Origin: Parasponia andersonii
Taxonomy: Eukaryota > Streptophyta > Magnoliopsida > Rosales > Cannabaceae
Assembly: GCA_002914805.1 (NCBI GenBank)
Contig: JXTB01000130.1
Location: 629,954-693,953, forward strand
Direction of reading: 5' to 3'
DNA: 64,000 bases
Under the pieces are notes generated by a model. The model was not told the DNA's origin. It worked only from the letters and a program-made list of their open reading frames with translations, and did no database searches. Shown here piece by piece: positions 47,380 to 59,600 of this stretch. A program made the position numbers and the translations under genes. The first letter of the stretch is position 1; each line of letters opens with the position of its first letter.

Positions 47380-49085
47380 GACCTAACACTTAGGAAAATC
47401 ATGCATGCATGCAGATATGGAAAATACATGATCATATCATGAACGCAGCAAAAAATTAGCGGATTTAGGTTTCAAAATTTTTACATGAAAATAGTTTTTC
47501 ATAACCATATAGCACACATGCATCATATGCAGGATCATGTACAACATAAATCAAATCTAGATACAAAAACCCTAGAGACAAAATTAAGGTTTACCTCTTG
47601 TAGCATATTCCTCCTTGATCTCCTTGTTGATGATAATCAAACCTCCAACTCTAGATCTTCTTGTCTATGCTCTTACTTTTGATTGATGAGATGAGTGGGC
47701 ACCAAGTTGAAACCTATGTTGGAGAATGATCAAGAACGCCTTTTTGATCATATGGAACACCGGGACGTGAGATGGAACTGTGAGATAGTAAGAAACTTTT
47801 TCTCTCTTCTCTTTCTTAGCCTCGGCTGATTTTCCTCCCTCTCTCCCTCTGTCTATGTGTGTAGTACTCTTAGAATTACCAGGCAATTTTTTCTCTCATA
47901 TATCTTATATATATGGGGCTAAAAACTACTAACCCTAATCCAACTAGGATTAGGCTTGTTCTCCAATTTGGGCTTTCGGTGTATTTTTATAAATATGTCC
48001 AACTCATGTAACTTATTTATAAAAATACCAACTTCTATGTAGAATCATTATTTTATACAGTTTTATGAAACTAATTTCACGAATACCACCAACCAATTAA
48101 TGAGCTTAATTGAGCTAGACAAGGGACCTAATGGATCAAAATAATCTAAGGTCCAATAATGTGATAAATACATAATAACTCTTATCATAGTATTCATATA
48201 AATAGTATTAGTAAAGGGGACACTCCACTAATAGTCCAATATTGCACTCTTAGATTAAATGTCATGTTTTTTATAGAGATTTAATCAACGAACCTTGATT
48301 AACCGATCCATCTAACATGTTTTATACCACATATAGAATCCCTATACATTGCTATAGTTGGATAAGTGAAATTACCATAATACCCCTCCAACACCTATTT
48401 ATCTTTCAGTTACCATCTTTCTATCAAGGAATAATGTTGTCGATAATTTTATTCTCAATGGCTATTTAGACAAAATTTTCAACAAATTCATAGAGTGAAT
48501 ACTAAGATCTTCGATTTAATTATTCCATGAATCTTGAAAGAACCTGAAGTGGCATTAATGTATAGTGTCCTTGACTATTTGGTGTTTCCACCAATTCATA
48601 CACCATAACCTCCAATATGCCAGAGTTCACCTCTAATTTCATAGAGGTTAGTCTTTTAACAAATCAAAAAGCTATAACCCATGAAAGCAAGTCCAGTCAA
48701 ACATCAAGGATTAAGATTTATATGCTAAGAGCTAGTTTGTGATAATATAAGAAGTGAGTTACAATACTCCAATTCTTTATATTACCTGGTTCAGTTCAAT
48801 ACACATAACTTGTTTATGTTGTATTAGTGTTTCTATCAGAAGTCAGATACTTCAATGTTTTTAGATATATCATTCCCGTTGAGATAAAAAAACACTATAA
48901 CCTATAGTAAATAAAGTATTCCATCTTTATTTACAGATTGTAAACTAATTCATTTAGACTTAGATAAAGATACAAGTTTCCTCATAATTAACACTTAATT
49001 ATATTTGTTTCTTTATACACATATAAAGTCATAGAATCTTTTTCAGATTAAATAAACTATACAACTAAAATAGTTTAATCAATTT
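47380..49085. repeat. LTR-like insertion of about 1.7 kb in the gag/leader of element B
   Basis: Unlike the rest of element B, it has non-coding LTR-type sequence with several blocks rich in short repeats and no coding motif. It sits between the gag fragment and the mutated primer site. Ends are uncertain; TGACCTAACAC near 47375 and TTTAATCA near 49080 give possible TG...CA ends. Frames at 47485-47682 (+) and 47665-47886 (-) overlap and show no recognisable domain. Confidence 0.45.
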
Positions 49086-49089
49086 AAAA

Positions 49090-49108
49090 CATAAGCTCTC
49101 GTACTATT
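49090..49108 (-). promoter_or_regulatory. Element B primer binding site, mutated
   Basis: On the minus strand AAATAGTACGAGAGCTTATG follows the LTR, a degraded form of TTGGTATCAGAGCTTAGG. Confidence 0.55.
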
Positions 49109-51786
49109 TGTAATGTCCCCTAATTCCCAACACATATATAAAGGATATTTCTGTAAATATCTTGTGAGATCAGGAGACGCTACTCGACTTAGAACTAATA
49201 AAGGAAAAATCAAAATTTTTTAAACTTTCTAGAAGAAAAAAGAAAATCCCACTCATATTTATATATATTCCAACGTATACATATATATACCCTCATAAAG
49301 TAGGCCTCTCATAAAATGTACATAATATACACACACTCAAAAATAGGAACAAAATTTGCTGTCAGAAAACTACAACGTCAAAATACTTATATACACAAGC
49401 CGCAGTCAGAAAGTAAGTGCTTTTCCTTTGATCTCAAATATCAGTAGTACCCTAAACAGAGTAAGAATATGGGTGAGTGCGAAACTCAATAAGTAGCGTA
49501 TGTAGATGTAAGTGCATATAACATGAAATAGATAATCATATGATTAGGATCTTTGTGTATATTGTATTGTCTGATAAGACCCTGAATTGCATATTGAGCT
49601 ATTCAGGGAATGTATAATATATCATGAGCTATATGGAGGTCTCGAGCCCTTGAGTATCCCCTCTATGTAAAGCAAAAGTCCATGCCATACTGCCCTCAAG
49701 GAGTTCCTGTAGGAACCATAATGTCCCTGAAAGGACCAGAGTATCCTCGAAGGAACCATATCATATATTTAAAAGCTAGCCTATCACATCTAATTCATGA
49801 ATACTCTTTTGACAATATAAATACTTTACGTGTTCATATCTCATGCAAAGTTGAATGACAAAATACGTATGTATACAAATGAACAGATTATAATTCTAGA
49901 AATTCCAAAAATTCATAGAACAAAGAATCTCTTACATTGCAGGTGTGACATTACTTATCTTGATTTCTAGAACTTAACCTGATTTTCTGTGAAATGCTCC
50001 TACTCAAGGTATGTTTTGACGTATCCTTGTTATTATTATTATTTTAAGATAATATGAATATGCTTGTTGTACTAAAAATTATAGCTTGAGATTAAAAAAT
50101 TCTCAATCTATTTCTAAACAAGAGAATACAAAATACCAACCTAAAGACTAAAAATGTTATATGATTAATCCATTAAGGAATTAGGAGAAACCTCTTAATT
50201 TCTATCTAATAATTAGAACCTCGGTATGCACAAACAAAGAAATTAGGACTCATCAAATTCTAAAGTTGACAATAGATATAAAATTAATTGTACACATGTG
50301 TGAACCTATAATGACTTTTATTCCTTTAAATATCAATATATATTTATATCCAAAATTAGGGACATAAAAAGGTGAAAGACACAACTTTATACCTAATAGA
50401 TACTAACTTAATCGACTTTAACAAAACCACAAATAAATTGACTAGCTACAACAACATAAAAAAATATCTAAGTACAAAGTTATGTATAATATAATTTGGA
50501 AACTAATCATAAAAAATTATCTTCCTATATTAATATACCTCTTGTATAGATACCTAATGTGTATATACATACATAAGACCCTAAGATAAGTCTCAAGATC
50601 AGATCTATTTACACATGTGTTAATTAATAACATAATGAGCAATTTAACCAAGCCATCAACATAAAAGTTCACTTGTTTCTAATCAAAGAAGTGTATTCCA
50701 TGAATAAGTCACTTTAAAATCACAAACCATAGATAATGGAATAGAATTAACAATCCAAACGAAATAATACTTATTGCTATATGTGAATTTTAAAGTATTA
50801 ATAAAAGTTCTCTAATAGTTTAATGGAAATCTTATCCCTATAATCCTCATAGAATTCAGAAAGAAGTATTATAATTAGAAGGAAAAAAGAAAGGTTACAA
50901 ATGTATATATGCATGAAATTATTAATAAAAGTGATAGGCATAAGAATAATACCTTCCAAGTATTCTGAAACCAGAAAGCACATGAATGAACTTTTGAAAA
51001 GGATTTAGTTGCATATTAACATCTCCATGGAGAGATATAATATATGGGGAAAGTTTGTAAACGATGAAGTGCAATACTCCACGACATAAAATATAATAAT
51101 TTTAATACCACTTTTAATTGTCGACTTAACAAAGTTGGTTGGTCAAAATGTTTAGATATTTATTTTATTTTATTTTATTTTTAATAGATAAGTAATCATA
51201 GCCCATAAACGGTACTCTATCAGTTTTAAGTAAAGACTGGTTATAATTTATAGTATTAAATATATCAAATCCCTTGTATTCACAATGGAGCTTAAAAAAA
51301 TAATTTTCAAGTGTACACATAATCAAAATAAAATAAAAATAAATTTCGAGCAACTTTGAGAAATATTATAAAATAATTTATCTAATTTAATCAAGCATTT
51401 TGTAATGAGGTAATTTGCTAGAATAGTCTCTTTTTTTGTGACAAAATAACAATCTTTTCAAACTAACACAACATATAGAACTGAAATTAACGACTTCGCT
51501 TAGCAAGTTTTTTCTAATTAAATAGTACGAAAATAAATGAAAAATAATTATTTAAGTGTAGTAATTTGATGCTTGTCAAATTTGTACCAATGAGTATTTT
51601 TAGAGTATTTCACTACAAATTATCTTAAACATAGTAAGGGTTAATAATCATAAGAATTTAAAAATTGAAACCCAAAGGAGTATGCACACATGACACTAAT
51701 ATAAATGAAAATGCTATGCAGTCACATTATTATTGGCTTTTTAATTATGTGAGGAATTGGGTGTCATTTTAGAATTAAAGACGTCA
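49109..51786 (-). repeat. Element B 5' LTR
   Basis: 2678 bases, the more complete copy. Contains the CTTACTGAGTTTCGCACTCACCCATATTC-type block (complement near 49465-49490) that Tekay/Del LTRs share. Confidence 0.85.
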
Positions 51787-52222
51787 CAGAATGATTGGAT
51801 CTTAGCGAAAAATCAAAGATGATGATTAAGTCCAACATCAACACAAAGAAGATGAAGAACTTTTGGAATGATTCTATAGATGATTTTATTTGAATTATTT
51901 ATAAGTCTAAATTTGATTGACATATTAATTACTTTTATATGATTCAAATAGATTGTACAATGTATAGTGCTTAAGCTTTTATTTTTATGCAAATTCTTGA
52001 TGCTTACTCATGACAAATCCCAAATACATTAATTAAATAATTCTATTTCTATTAGAAATATATTTTATGCATATATATAAATAGATGTATGGTAGTTGAT
52101 TTTAGAACTAAAATAACATCTTGCTTGAATTCGATGATTATATTTTACAAATTTTTCATTCTGAATATTTGTGTATGATTATTCATCGAATGACATCATA
52201 CAAGTAAATCTTTCGATGAATA
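51787..52222 (+). other. C2 remainder right of element B
   Basis: AT-rich, no RT or RNase H motif seen. It ends with the target copy GAATA (52218-52222). Confidence 0.45.
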
Positions 52223-53715
52223 TGTCTATGCTTAAAATATACTAGTGTCTATCGCAGTATAGATTAAAGTATCGATCCCACAGATAAGTAAATCAATAAT
52301 AAAATGTAACGAAAAACAAAAAGAAGAATTGGAAATAAATATTAACTTTACAATAAATTAAAATAATCACAGAAATAATAAATGAAAATACCAATATGAG
52401 AAAACAAGGCTCTAAGATTCACTTAATTGCTCGTCTAACTGCTATCAACTTTGATTCTTATTTATCACTTAATTATATGTTTCACATCTCATCACTTAAT
52501 TATATGTTTCACATCTCAAACACATAACCAGAAAGTATAGCAATTACAAACAGATATTTCAATATGAGAAATTCTTATAATTAACACCAAAAATAATCTA
52601 TCTTATTAGTTATCTAAGATCGACAATATATCACAGAGACAATACTACAGTAAAAGATCAACCAATAAAACAAATATAATTATAATCTAGTTTAAATCAC
52701 CACGTAAAGAAAGCATGACTGAACTTATATGAGAAACTAGAAAATAATATATTGAAAATAAAAATATTGAAGAATTCAACAAACACAATTTATAAGTGTT
52801 GAAGTACTCTCAGGAATCAAAGATGGAAAACAAAAAAACTACACTACTAAGATCATCTCTCTAGCCTTTCTAAAAATTAGCCTAATCTCGCACTCTCTCT
52901 CTAGAAAAAAGTAGAATTTTCTCTCTCAAAATTGATGTCTATTTTCCTTCTCATGTTCTGGCTATTTATAATTGAGCTTGGAGTATTGTGCAAGTTCCCA
53001 CATTTATAAAGATCGCTTCTGATTGGATGAAAGATGTGTAAAACTCCCACAATTCCCTCTCATTCTTTTCTCTCTTCCTCTTTATTATTCACGTTTCTGG
53101 GTAGTGAGGCATAATCCGGTGCATACAGCACAAAACTCTTTTGTGATTGGCTGAAGGAAAAGCTAGAATTAATGCGCTTACGTGGCATAGTCTAACTAGA
53201 GGAAGAGCCGGTTGCACGAGATTTGTGGTACATAGGAACGGACACACCGAGCAATTACTGATGCGCGCGGGACCCACATGTCTCATGCTGCTCTACTCGC
53301 CTGCTCAGCCGTGTGTACTCCACGCACCCGCCTGATGCTTTGAGTCTCAATTGAACGGCTACGATCGCGTCTTTCCTTCATTTTATACTCACGAGCCTGG
53401 GCTACTCCTTTTCCAATTTTTTTTCTCTTTTTTCTTTTTTTTTTCTTTTTCATTTAATCTAAATAAAAATAAAATTAAAAGTAAATCAAAATAAAATAAA
53501 TACATCATTATCTAAATAAATTAATTTCAAATTGAATTAAATAAAACTAAATTATCCTACACTAAATTAAATTAAATTAAATACCTAAAATATAATAAAA
53601 TTATATAAAAATCAAATTAACTATAAAGAACCTAAATTAAACTAAAATTAACACAAAACACACAAAATTAATTCAGAAAAATAACATAAATAACTCTATT
53701 TTCATAGAGTTATCA
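52223..53715 (-). repeat. Solo LTR with perfect GAATA target duplications
   Basis: On the minus strand it starts TGATAACTCTATG at 53715 and ends ATAGACA at 52223 (TG...CA). GAATA occurs at 52218-52222 and 53716-53720. Length 1493 bases. It contains a strikingly GC-rich block at about 53090-53350, candidate TATA boxes on the minus strand (TATAAATAG near 52965; TATAAATG near 53005), and a direct repeat of 27 bases at 52470-52523. A hairpin lies at the start of the LTR. The short frames at 53089-53335 are within the GC-rich block and overlap on both strands. Confidence 0.88.
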
Positions 53716-53720
53716 GAATA

Positions 53721-54873
53721 TCATATTTTGATTTTTATTGGACTTTCAAGAGTTAGATTATCATACACTGAGCTACAATGAATTAATGATCAAATAAATT
53801 ATTGTCTTGAATATTTCTCTTAGTTTGGATACCATATGCTTATCATTCTACTATTCGGCATTAATATCTCTCTTATATAAATGATCTTTGTATACTTTCG
53901 TTATTTAACATTTTGATCATAATTCATATATTGAGGGGGATCATGTTTATGATTTTTTTGTGCTAAATTCACCATTATCATTTTTTCATGTATTATTATA
54001 TGCTCTTTCTAGTTTTATGAAAATGAAAAAAGAGAAATTGTTTCACTATTGTGCTAGAATAACTTTGGATTTCTCCTTTATGCTTTACGATTAATTTCAC
54101 TTGGAAAATATGCTGTCAACAAGTGAAAATTATGCTAGAGTTTTCATCATATTCAATAAAATTAGTTTCACTTTGTACTAGAACTTTCATGATCTTGATT
54201 TCAAGCAACTTCTCTATTTTGAATATGCTAACATATATTTATCATACTTATTTTTAATAGAGGAAGTTTTGCCAAAAATTAAAAAGAATACTCTTGTTTT
54301 CACTTTGTCAACATATTGTTGTTCAATCTTTTGTTTGATATTGTTATTCTTATTTTGAAGATTGTTCAATTCTTGATTCTGTCATATTATTTTTTTCACA
54401 TTTGGAGAAAATTTTTGGTACATTGTTCTTTCATATACTTTTGTCATGAATTCAAATGAAAAGAGTAATATTGTAAATTAATATAGAGAGAATCTTATTT
54501 CAAAGAGAATAAATTGGTCTTATAAGATATCTAGTTTGAAAATTTATTTTTATCTTTTTAATGATATCAGAAAGGGAAGAATAATATTGATTTATGAATA
54601 TGGGGAGAAAAAGATTTATTCATGAGTTTGCATATTTTAAGGGGGAGAACTTTGTTTAGCACACATTTCTAATTTTCTCATAATATGCTTATGATGCTTA
54701 ATTGAGTTAAGAATGGGGAGTAACTCTTTTTACTTTCTCAAGTATATTTTGAGATAGAGATTAAAATATGATAATGATTAAAGTACTCTTATCAAATTTC
54801 ATATTTTTATATCCTTATTGCATATTTTTTTTATCTTATAAATTAATGGTTGTCATCATCAAAAAGGAGAAAT
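53721..54873 (+). other. C2 3' untranslated region and polypurine tract
   Basis: Long T-rich non-coding stretch before the 3' LTR. AAAAAGGAGAAAT at 54861-54873 is the polypurine tract. Confidence 0.55.
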
Positions 54874-56410
54874 TGTTGAGAAATTAAAATTTCAATCTTA
54901 CCCACTCTTATTTTGAAGATAACAAACATTTGATTTAGTACTAATGATTTAACTTGAGTGTGTAGTGAAATAGTTTCAAAATTCTAGCTCAAGTTAAGCA
55001 AGGAATCAAGCTCAAAGATGGATGCATATTAGACTTATGTAATCAATTTGAAGATAGAATATCAAGATATAAGACTATGCTTAGATAGAGTATATTTTAT
55101 ACTTAGTCTTGTATTTAATTTAGTTCATTGCATATAGATTCTCTTTGCATTTGCTCATACTTTGAAAAGAATTTTTAAATACTTTCAAAAGAATTTTCAA
55201 ATTATCTTAAGTTAAAATGGTTATTTAATTTCAGAAGTTTAAAAATAAATATCACTTTTAATCTAGCCAAAATATCCTCAAAAATTTCTTTTTTAATGTT
55301 AAAATAATTTAGAAAAAGAAAGTTTTAAAAGCAGCCTAAGTTCGGATCAAAGAAACCATTTACTGGTTTCTGACCTATTTTAGTTGACAAAACCAGTGAC
55401 CAAAAATGGCCATTGGTGCTGAACTGGAGTGTCAGATTCCAATGGCTAGTGTTTGGTCTACCAAAATTTTGACAGTAATTTCCCAATGGTCGAAAATAAC
55501 TAGTTTTCAAGATGCCTTTAAATAGAGCCATGTTTGACGACTTAAAACAATAGAATATGAACTTATATAAATACTCATTCAATTTCTAAGTGCAAAAGCT
55601 CTCTTTTACTTCGCTTTAACTTTCAAATCATACTAAGCCAATCTTAGAGCATTCATTGTGCATTATTCTCAAATCTCCTAAGCCAAAATTGTATTCATTA
55701 TTGTGCGAGGAGAATTTGTGAGTGAGTGTAATTATTCTTCTCTATTGAAAAACTATTTAGTATAAGGTGAGATTGGCACCGGAGTCATAAATAATCCGTA
55801 TATAGGTAAGGTTGCCATTGAATTCTAAGCAACCTAATTGAGGTGTGGTTGTCACCAGAATCTAAAAAGTCCGAATATAGGTGAGGTTATGACTGAAGTC
55901 TAAATAACTCGTGAGTTGGTGAGATTGGCACCATTATCTAAACATTATGTATGCATGAGGTTGTCACTGGAGTAAAAATAATCTGAGGTTAACTGTGATA
56001 TAGCATGAGTCAAGACTATTATAAACGCTAAGATGTGCCTAATAAGAATTCACTTTATTTGTACAAAGGTTGGTCAAGCCCATAATCTTGATCTGATAGT
56101 GGAAAACTCAAAGTAAGTCGCTGAGTGCTGGGGATGTAGGCAAACCATCATATTTATCGAGTCTCGTAAAAACTGAATTTGTATTTTCTCTATCCCTACA
56201 CTCTTTACTTTTTGCAAACTATTTGATTGTGTATTTATCATTTAGTGTGCTTAATTTGCTTGATATTATTGCTATATGCTTGGCATTATTATTCATTTAG
56301 CCTCAAAGTTTCAAAATAATGGTCTATGGTTTTACATAGTTTAAAAGTTTCTTAAAATGTTTTAAAACCCAATTCACCCTCCTTCTTGGGTAGTCAATCT
56401 TGGGCTAAAA
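54874..56410 (+). repeat. C2 3' LTR
   Basis: 1537 bases, starts TGTTGAGAAATT and ends GGGCTAAAA (CA changed to AA). Matches 35446-38667 without the insert. Confidence 0.85.
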
Positions 56411-56920
56411 TCTTCCTCAGATTATATTTCATGTCATTTATGAGCTACATGGAGGAAGAAAGAAGAATTGAAAGTTGCCATACCAAACCTGATTCATAGG
56501 ATTCTTAAGCAGTAGCATCCTCTGAAGCTTCCCAATGATTTTCCCTCTTCAGCTTTGCCGACTATTTCTTATAGTTTGAAAGGCAAAGAAGTAGCTGAAG
56601 AAGTTGTTGCAACAAGTAGCAAATCTAAGAAGAAGACAGCTGCTACCAAGAAGTCCAAACCTTTTGCAACACCTTCTGTTGTTTTTAAAGAATCTATGGG
56701 GCTGAAGAATCTGAAGGCTGATCAAGTCAAACAGACTGAGCGAATGAAAACCATTAAAAATGTACAAAAAGAGATTCTTGATAGATTGATAGCAGCATTT
56801 GTTGATCCAATAGATGCTGCTATTCATCCCTCTAGATCTTCTCAACTTGATATACCAATATCTCCACTTGTTGCAACAAGTCCACAGAAGGAAGCTAAGA
56901 AATGCTACAAGAAGACGTAA
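56411..56920 (+). pseudogene. Copia C1 extra ORF, second part
   Basis: The longest open part (56555-56920) reads SLKGKEVAEEVVATSSKSKKKTAATKKSKP, then LKADQVKQTERMKTIKNVQKEILDRLIAAF. A Lys/Thr/Ser-rich linker and a helical segment fit the C-terminal half of the same extra ORF as 34052-35440, and the position directly outside C2's LTR supports this. Confidence 0.55.
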
Positions 56921-57309
56921 CCTTGATTTTTGTGAATTTCTTATAGAGACTTAATGCATGGCATTTTCATTTCTTTTGCTTCTAGATACTTGTTTTAAGT
57001 TGTTTTGGTTTCAAGACTTAATGGTTTTTTGTTTAGCAATTTTTGGTACTTTGGCCCTCTTTCGACAAAAAAAGGGAGATCATGAGAATTTTCTAAATTT
57101 TCTGGGTGTTTCTTTGGAGATCATTTTATTTGAAGATCATGAGATATTATTTTCAAGGAGAGCATTCTTCTTATGTATTGTGAATTTCAAGGAGAGCTAT
57201 ATGTCTTTGTGATGAGGAACTTAACAATTTGCTTTGTAGGTTTTTATACTTGAGCTTTCTGTGTTCTTTCTCACTTTGATTTTGCCAAAAGAATGCTAAA
57301 GGGAGAGAC
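56921..57309 (+). other. C1 3' untranslated region and polypurine tract
   Basis: The AAAGGGAGAG run at 57297-57306 is the likely polypurine tract. The frame at 56958-57212 is hydrophobic and probably not coding. Confidence 0.45.
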
Positions 57310-58341
57310 TATTAATCTCCAAAAGTTTGACATTCAAATTGGCAAAGTTATGAGAATTTAAGTTAATAAATAAGAACGAGAAATTGTTCAAACAAGTCTG
57401 AATTTGTTACAATAAGTACTATTTTACAACAACAAACCAGTAATTTGCTTTTTATAGAAACTTTCCAGAAAGTGTCCATATGAGTTTTGTTTCTATATCT
57501 GATGATTATGATAATTATAATGGTAGAATATATAAGGAAACATATTTTTCTGTTCAGTATGAGTAGGATATTTATCCTATCAATTTTTCACCCGTTTCTT
57601 TTATATTTACCATATATTTCATTGATTGATATCTTACATCTTATTTATCAATGAATTTGGACCCATTTCTAAAGTGAATTCATAAGAACTTTTGTCCTTA
57701 AATGAAGCAGGATATTTGCTCATGAATTAATTAATTTTCATAAGTTAATTGATTTGATTTCCTAAGTTGTTGTGATCAGATTTTTTGATCTATTGCAATA
57801 GCGTCGGATATTTATAGAATGATTGGTTAATTTTCTTAAATCTTAGATTGATATTGATTGAGATATACTTTTCTAGATTAATTATCAATCTTTAGTAGGT
57901 TAATTGAAGATTATAAGTTGGCTAAATCATGTCCATAGAGCAATCATAAACCTAGACATTTTTCTAGTAATTATTAAGAAAGTCAACTTTCTGGCATATT
58001 ACAACTTTTATGGAAAGATTTTGATTTTGTTACTAATTTTTTTCTGTAATTGATTCTAGCCAATTCACATTGCTATGGATTAGTAAAAAGGGCTAAGATT
58101 CACCTATAAAAGCTCTGCTACTCCAAGGAAGTTTGTATGTACTTCATTGAGAAAAATATACTTAGAGAGAACTTTTATTTGGAAAGGCATAGAGTATGTT
58201 CTATTGCTATTGTGAGACTTAGAAAGCTTTAGGGTTTTCTAGGTTTTTTATTGAGTGCAACTAGTTTAGTGGAAGGAAAAACAATACGCCTTCGGAAGGA
58301 GACAGATACAGACTAGTGAAGGGAGTTCGTATGTGAAGTGA
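57310..58341 (+). repeat. C1 3' LTR, truncated by a later insertion
   Basis: It follows the purine run and contains a TATA box (CCTATAAAAGC at 58103-58112) and a SIRE-like U5 stretch near 58285-58340 (CGGAAGGAGACAG...GTGAAGGG). It is cut at 58342 by another LTR. No partner LTR is in the window, so the start is approximate. Confidence 0.55.
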
Positions 58342-59600
58342 TGACTCCATGAAAATGGAGTTATTCTATGCTTTTCTAGCTTTGATTTTGCTATGTTCCT
58401 TTGAAAAATAAAGTTTTTTCTTATGAGTTTGGTGTTATTTCAATGTTTGGTTTGTTTTCGTACGTAAAAGAATGAAACACTGGGAGATGATACTAAAAAA
58501 GGTCAAAAAAAGAGCAAAAAAGAGCAAGTGGACATGAAAAAGGCACCAAAAGGTGCCATAAGCCTCGTAAGATCCAAGACCTGGCATCGCAGTATCAGAA
58601 AGTTGCAGCACAGTGTTAGCATGTGGCATCTAGTGCCAACAAGTTGTGCCAACAAGTTGTGCCACAACATTAGAAAGTGGCGTGGCGGTGCTAATTCAAA
58701 TGGCAACAAAATTTGTTTTGTGCCGTAGTACCATCCTCTATATCTAAGACTCAACAAACATGTCCTAGATCACTTTTTGATGAATCAAAGGCAAAGATTA
58801 GACCTTACTTTAAGTGTGTAGGAGCCTTTTGGATTGAAAACCCTACCTTTAGCGGTGGAGGCATATATTCCAAGATAGATAGGTTAGCTCATTTTTTCTA
58901 GATAGAGAAGAATTCCAAGGAGAGATTTTTGGTGGGAAAATACCAAAAAAATATTGTAATTTTCATTTTAATTTCTAGTTTTAAGAGAGAAAACCCATAG
59001 TAAAAATTGAAGAGCAATTCATTGGAGCTTATTGTACCAATCATTGGAGGATTTCAACTTTCAATTTGGAGGAGCATTAATCTACAATTAGTTTCATTCT
59101 CAACTTTTTCTCCTTCTTTGATTGTTTTTATTTTTCAATTGGTTTACATATGGATTTGATTCTTCTTTTTATTTCTATTATAAGCTAGAATCTCTCTTGT
59201 CTAGAATTGTAATATAAACCTTGTAATATTGTGTTTTTTAATCCTTATTTAAACATCTAATTGTCTAAATTATTGGTTTCTTTATCTTATGCTTAATGCT
59301 ACTAGTTACTTGGCTAATAGCTAGAGTGCACTTTGGAAATACATGATAGAGTAGAAACTAAGCTGTATATTTAGCCATAGATAGAGAGACATAAATTTAA
59401 TTAGGATAGGAATATACATAATTAGTGTGGGTAGCCACTGGCGATGTTTACTCTTAATAATTTCAATCAATTTTGATCCTCATAGGAATATAGTGGCCTA
59501 GGTTGAGTGGAAATATGTAAGTTCCTAGGAACCCTTTGGTTTGCAACTTTAGTAGAATTGTTATTAATTGACTTACTATTGAATTTTAATAAGCTTTTTT
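58342..59600 (+). repeat. LTR of the TGATAACT family, plus orientation
   Basis: It begins TGACTCCATG with a hairpin, then TTTTGCTATGTTCC as in the other members. The middle (58540-58700) has recurring GTGCC/GTGGC motifs like 37010-37130 on the other strand, and 59400-59480 (GATAGGAATATA, then TTTACTC) corresponds to the complement of 36120-36290. Its right end is not defined. Overlapping open frames at 58435-58901 are not genes. Confidence 0.55.

Larger units (their letters stand above)
40880..51786 (-). mobile_element. Tekay/Del-like gypsy element B, nested in C2
   Basis: LTRs at 40880-43383 and 49109-51786 enclose pol and part of gag on the minus strand. Termini on the minus strand are TGATATCC/TGACGTCT at the start and GGAAGTTACA/GGGACATTACA at the end. 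The tRNA-Met primer site is recognisable but mutated next to the 5' LTR. Outer flanks GAGTG and CAGAA do not match, so the target duplication has been lost or one side was rearranged. Confidence 0.85.
35446..56410 (+). mobile_element. Copia C2 (SIRE/Maximus-like), nested in C1, heavily invaded
   Basis: LTRs at 35446-38667 (with a 1633-base insert) and 54874-56410 share the order AATCTTACTCACTCTTATTTTGAAG, then GTGTGCAGTGAAATAG, to GTAGTCAATCTTGGGCTAA. Flanks are TCTTT (35441-35445) and TCTTC (56411-56415), a four-of-five target duplication, and both outer flanks are C1's extra ORF. Only gag and parts of protease and integrase remain; RT and RNase H are not found. Element B and two solo LTRs sit inside it. 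Confidence 0.8.

Noticed and set aside
53089..53335. Two overlapping GC-rich frames on opposite strands as a small host gene
   Set aside because: They lie inside a solo LTR with perfect target duplications and lack their own gene signals.
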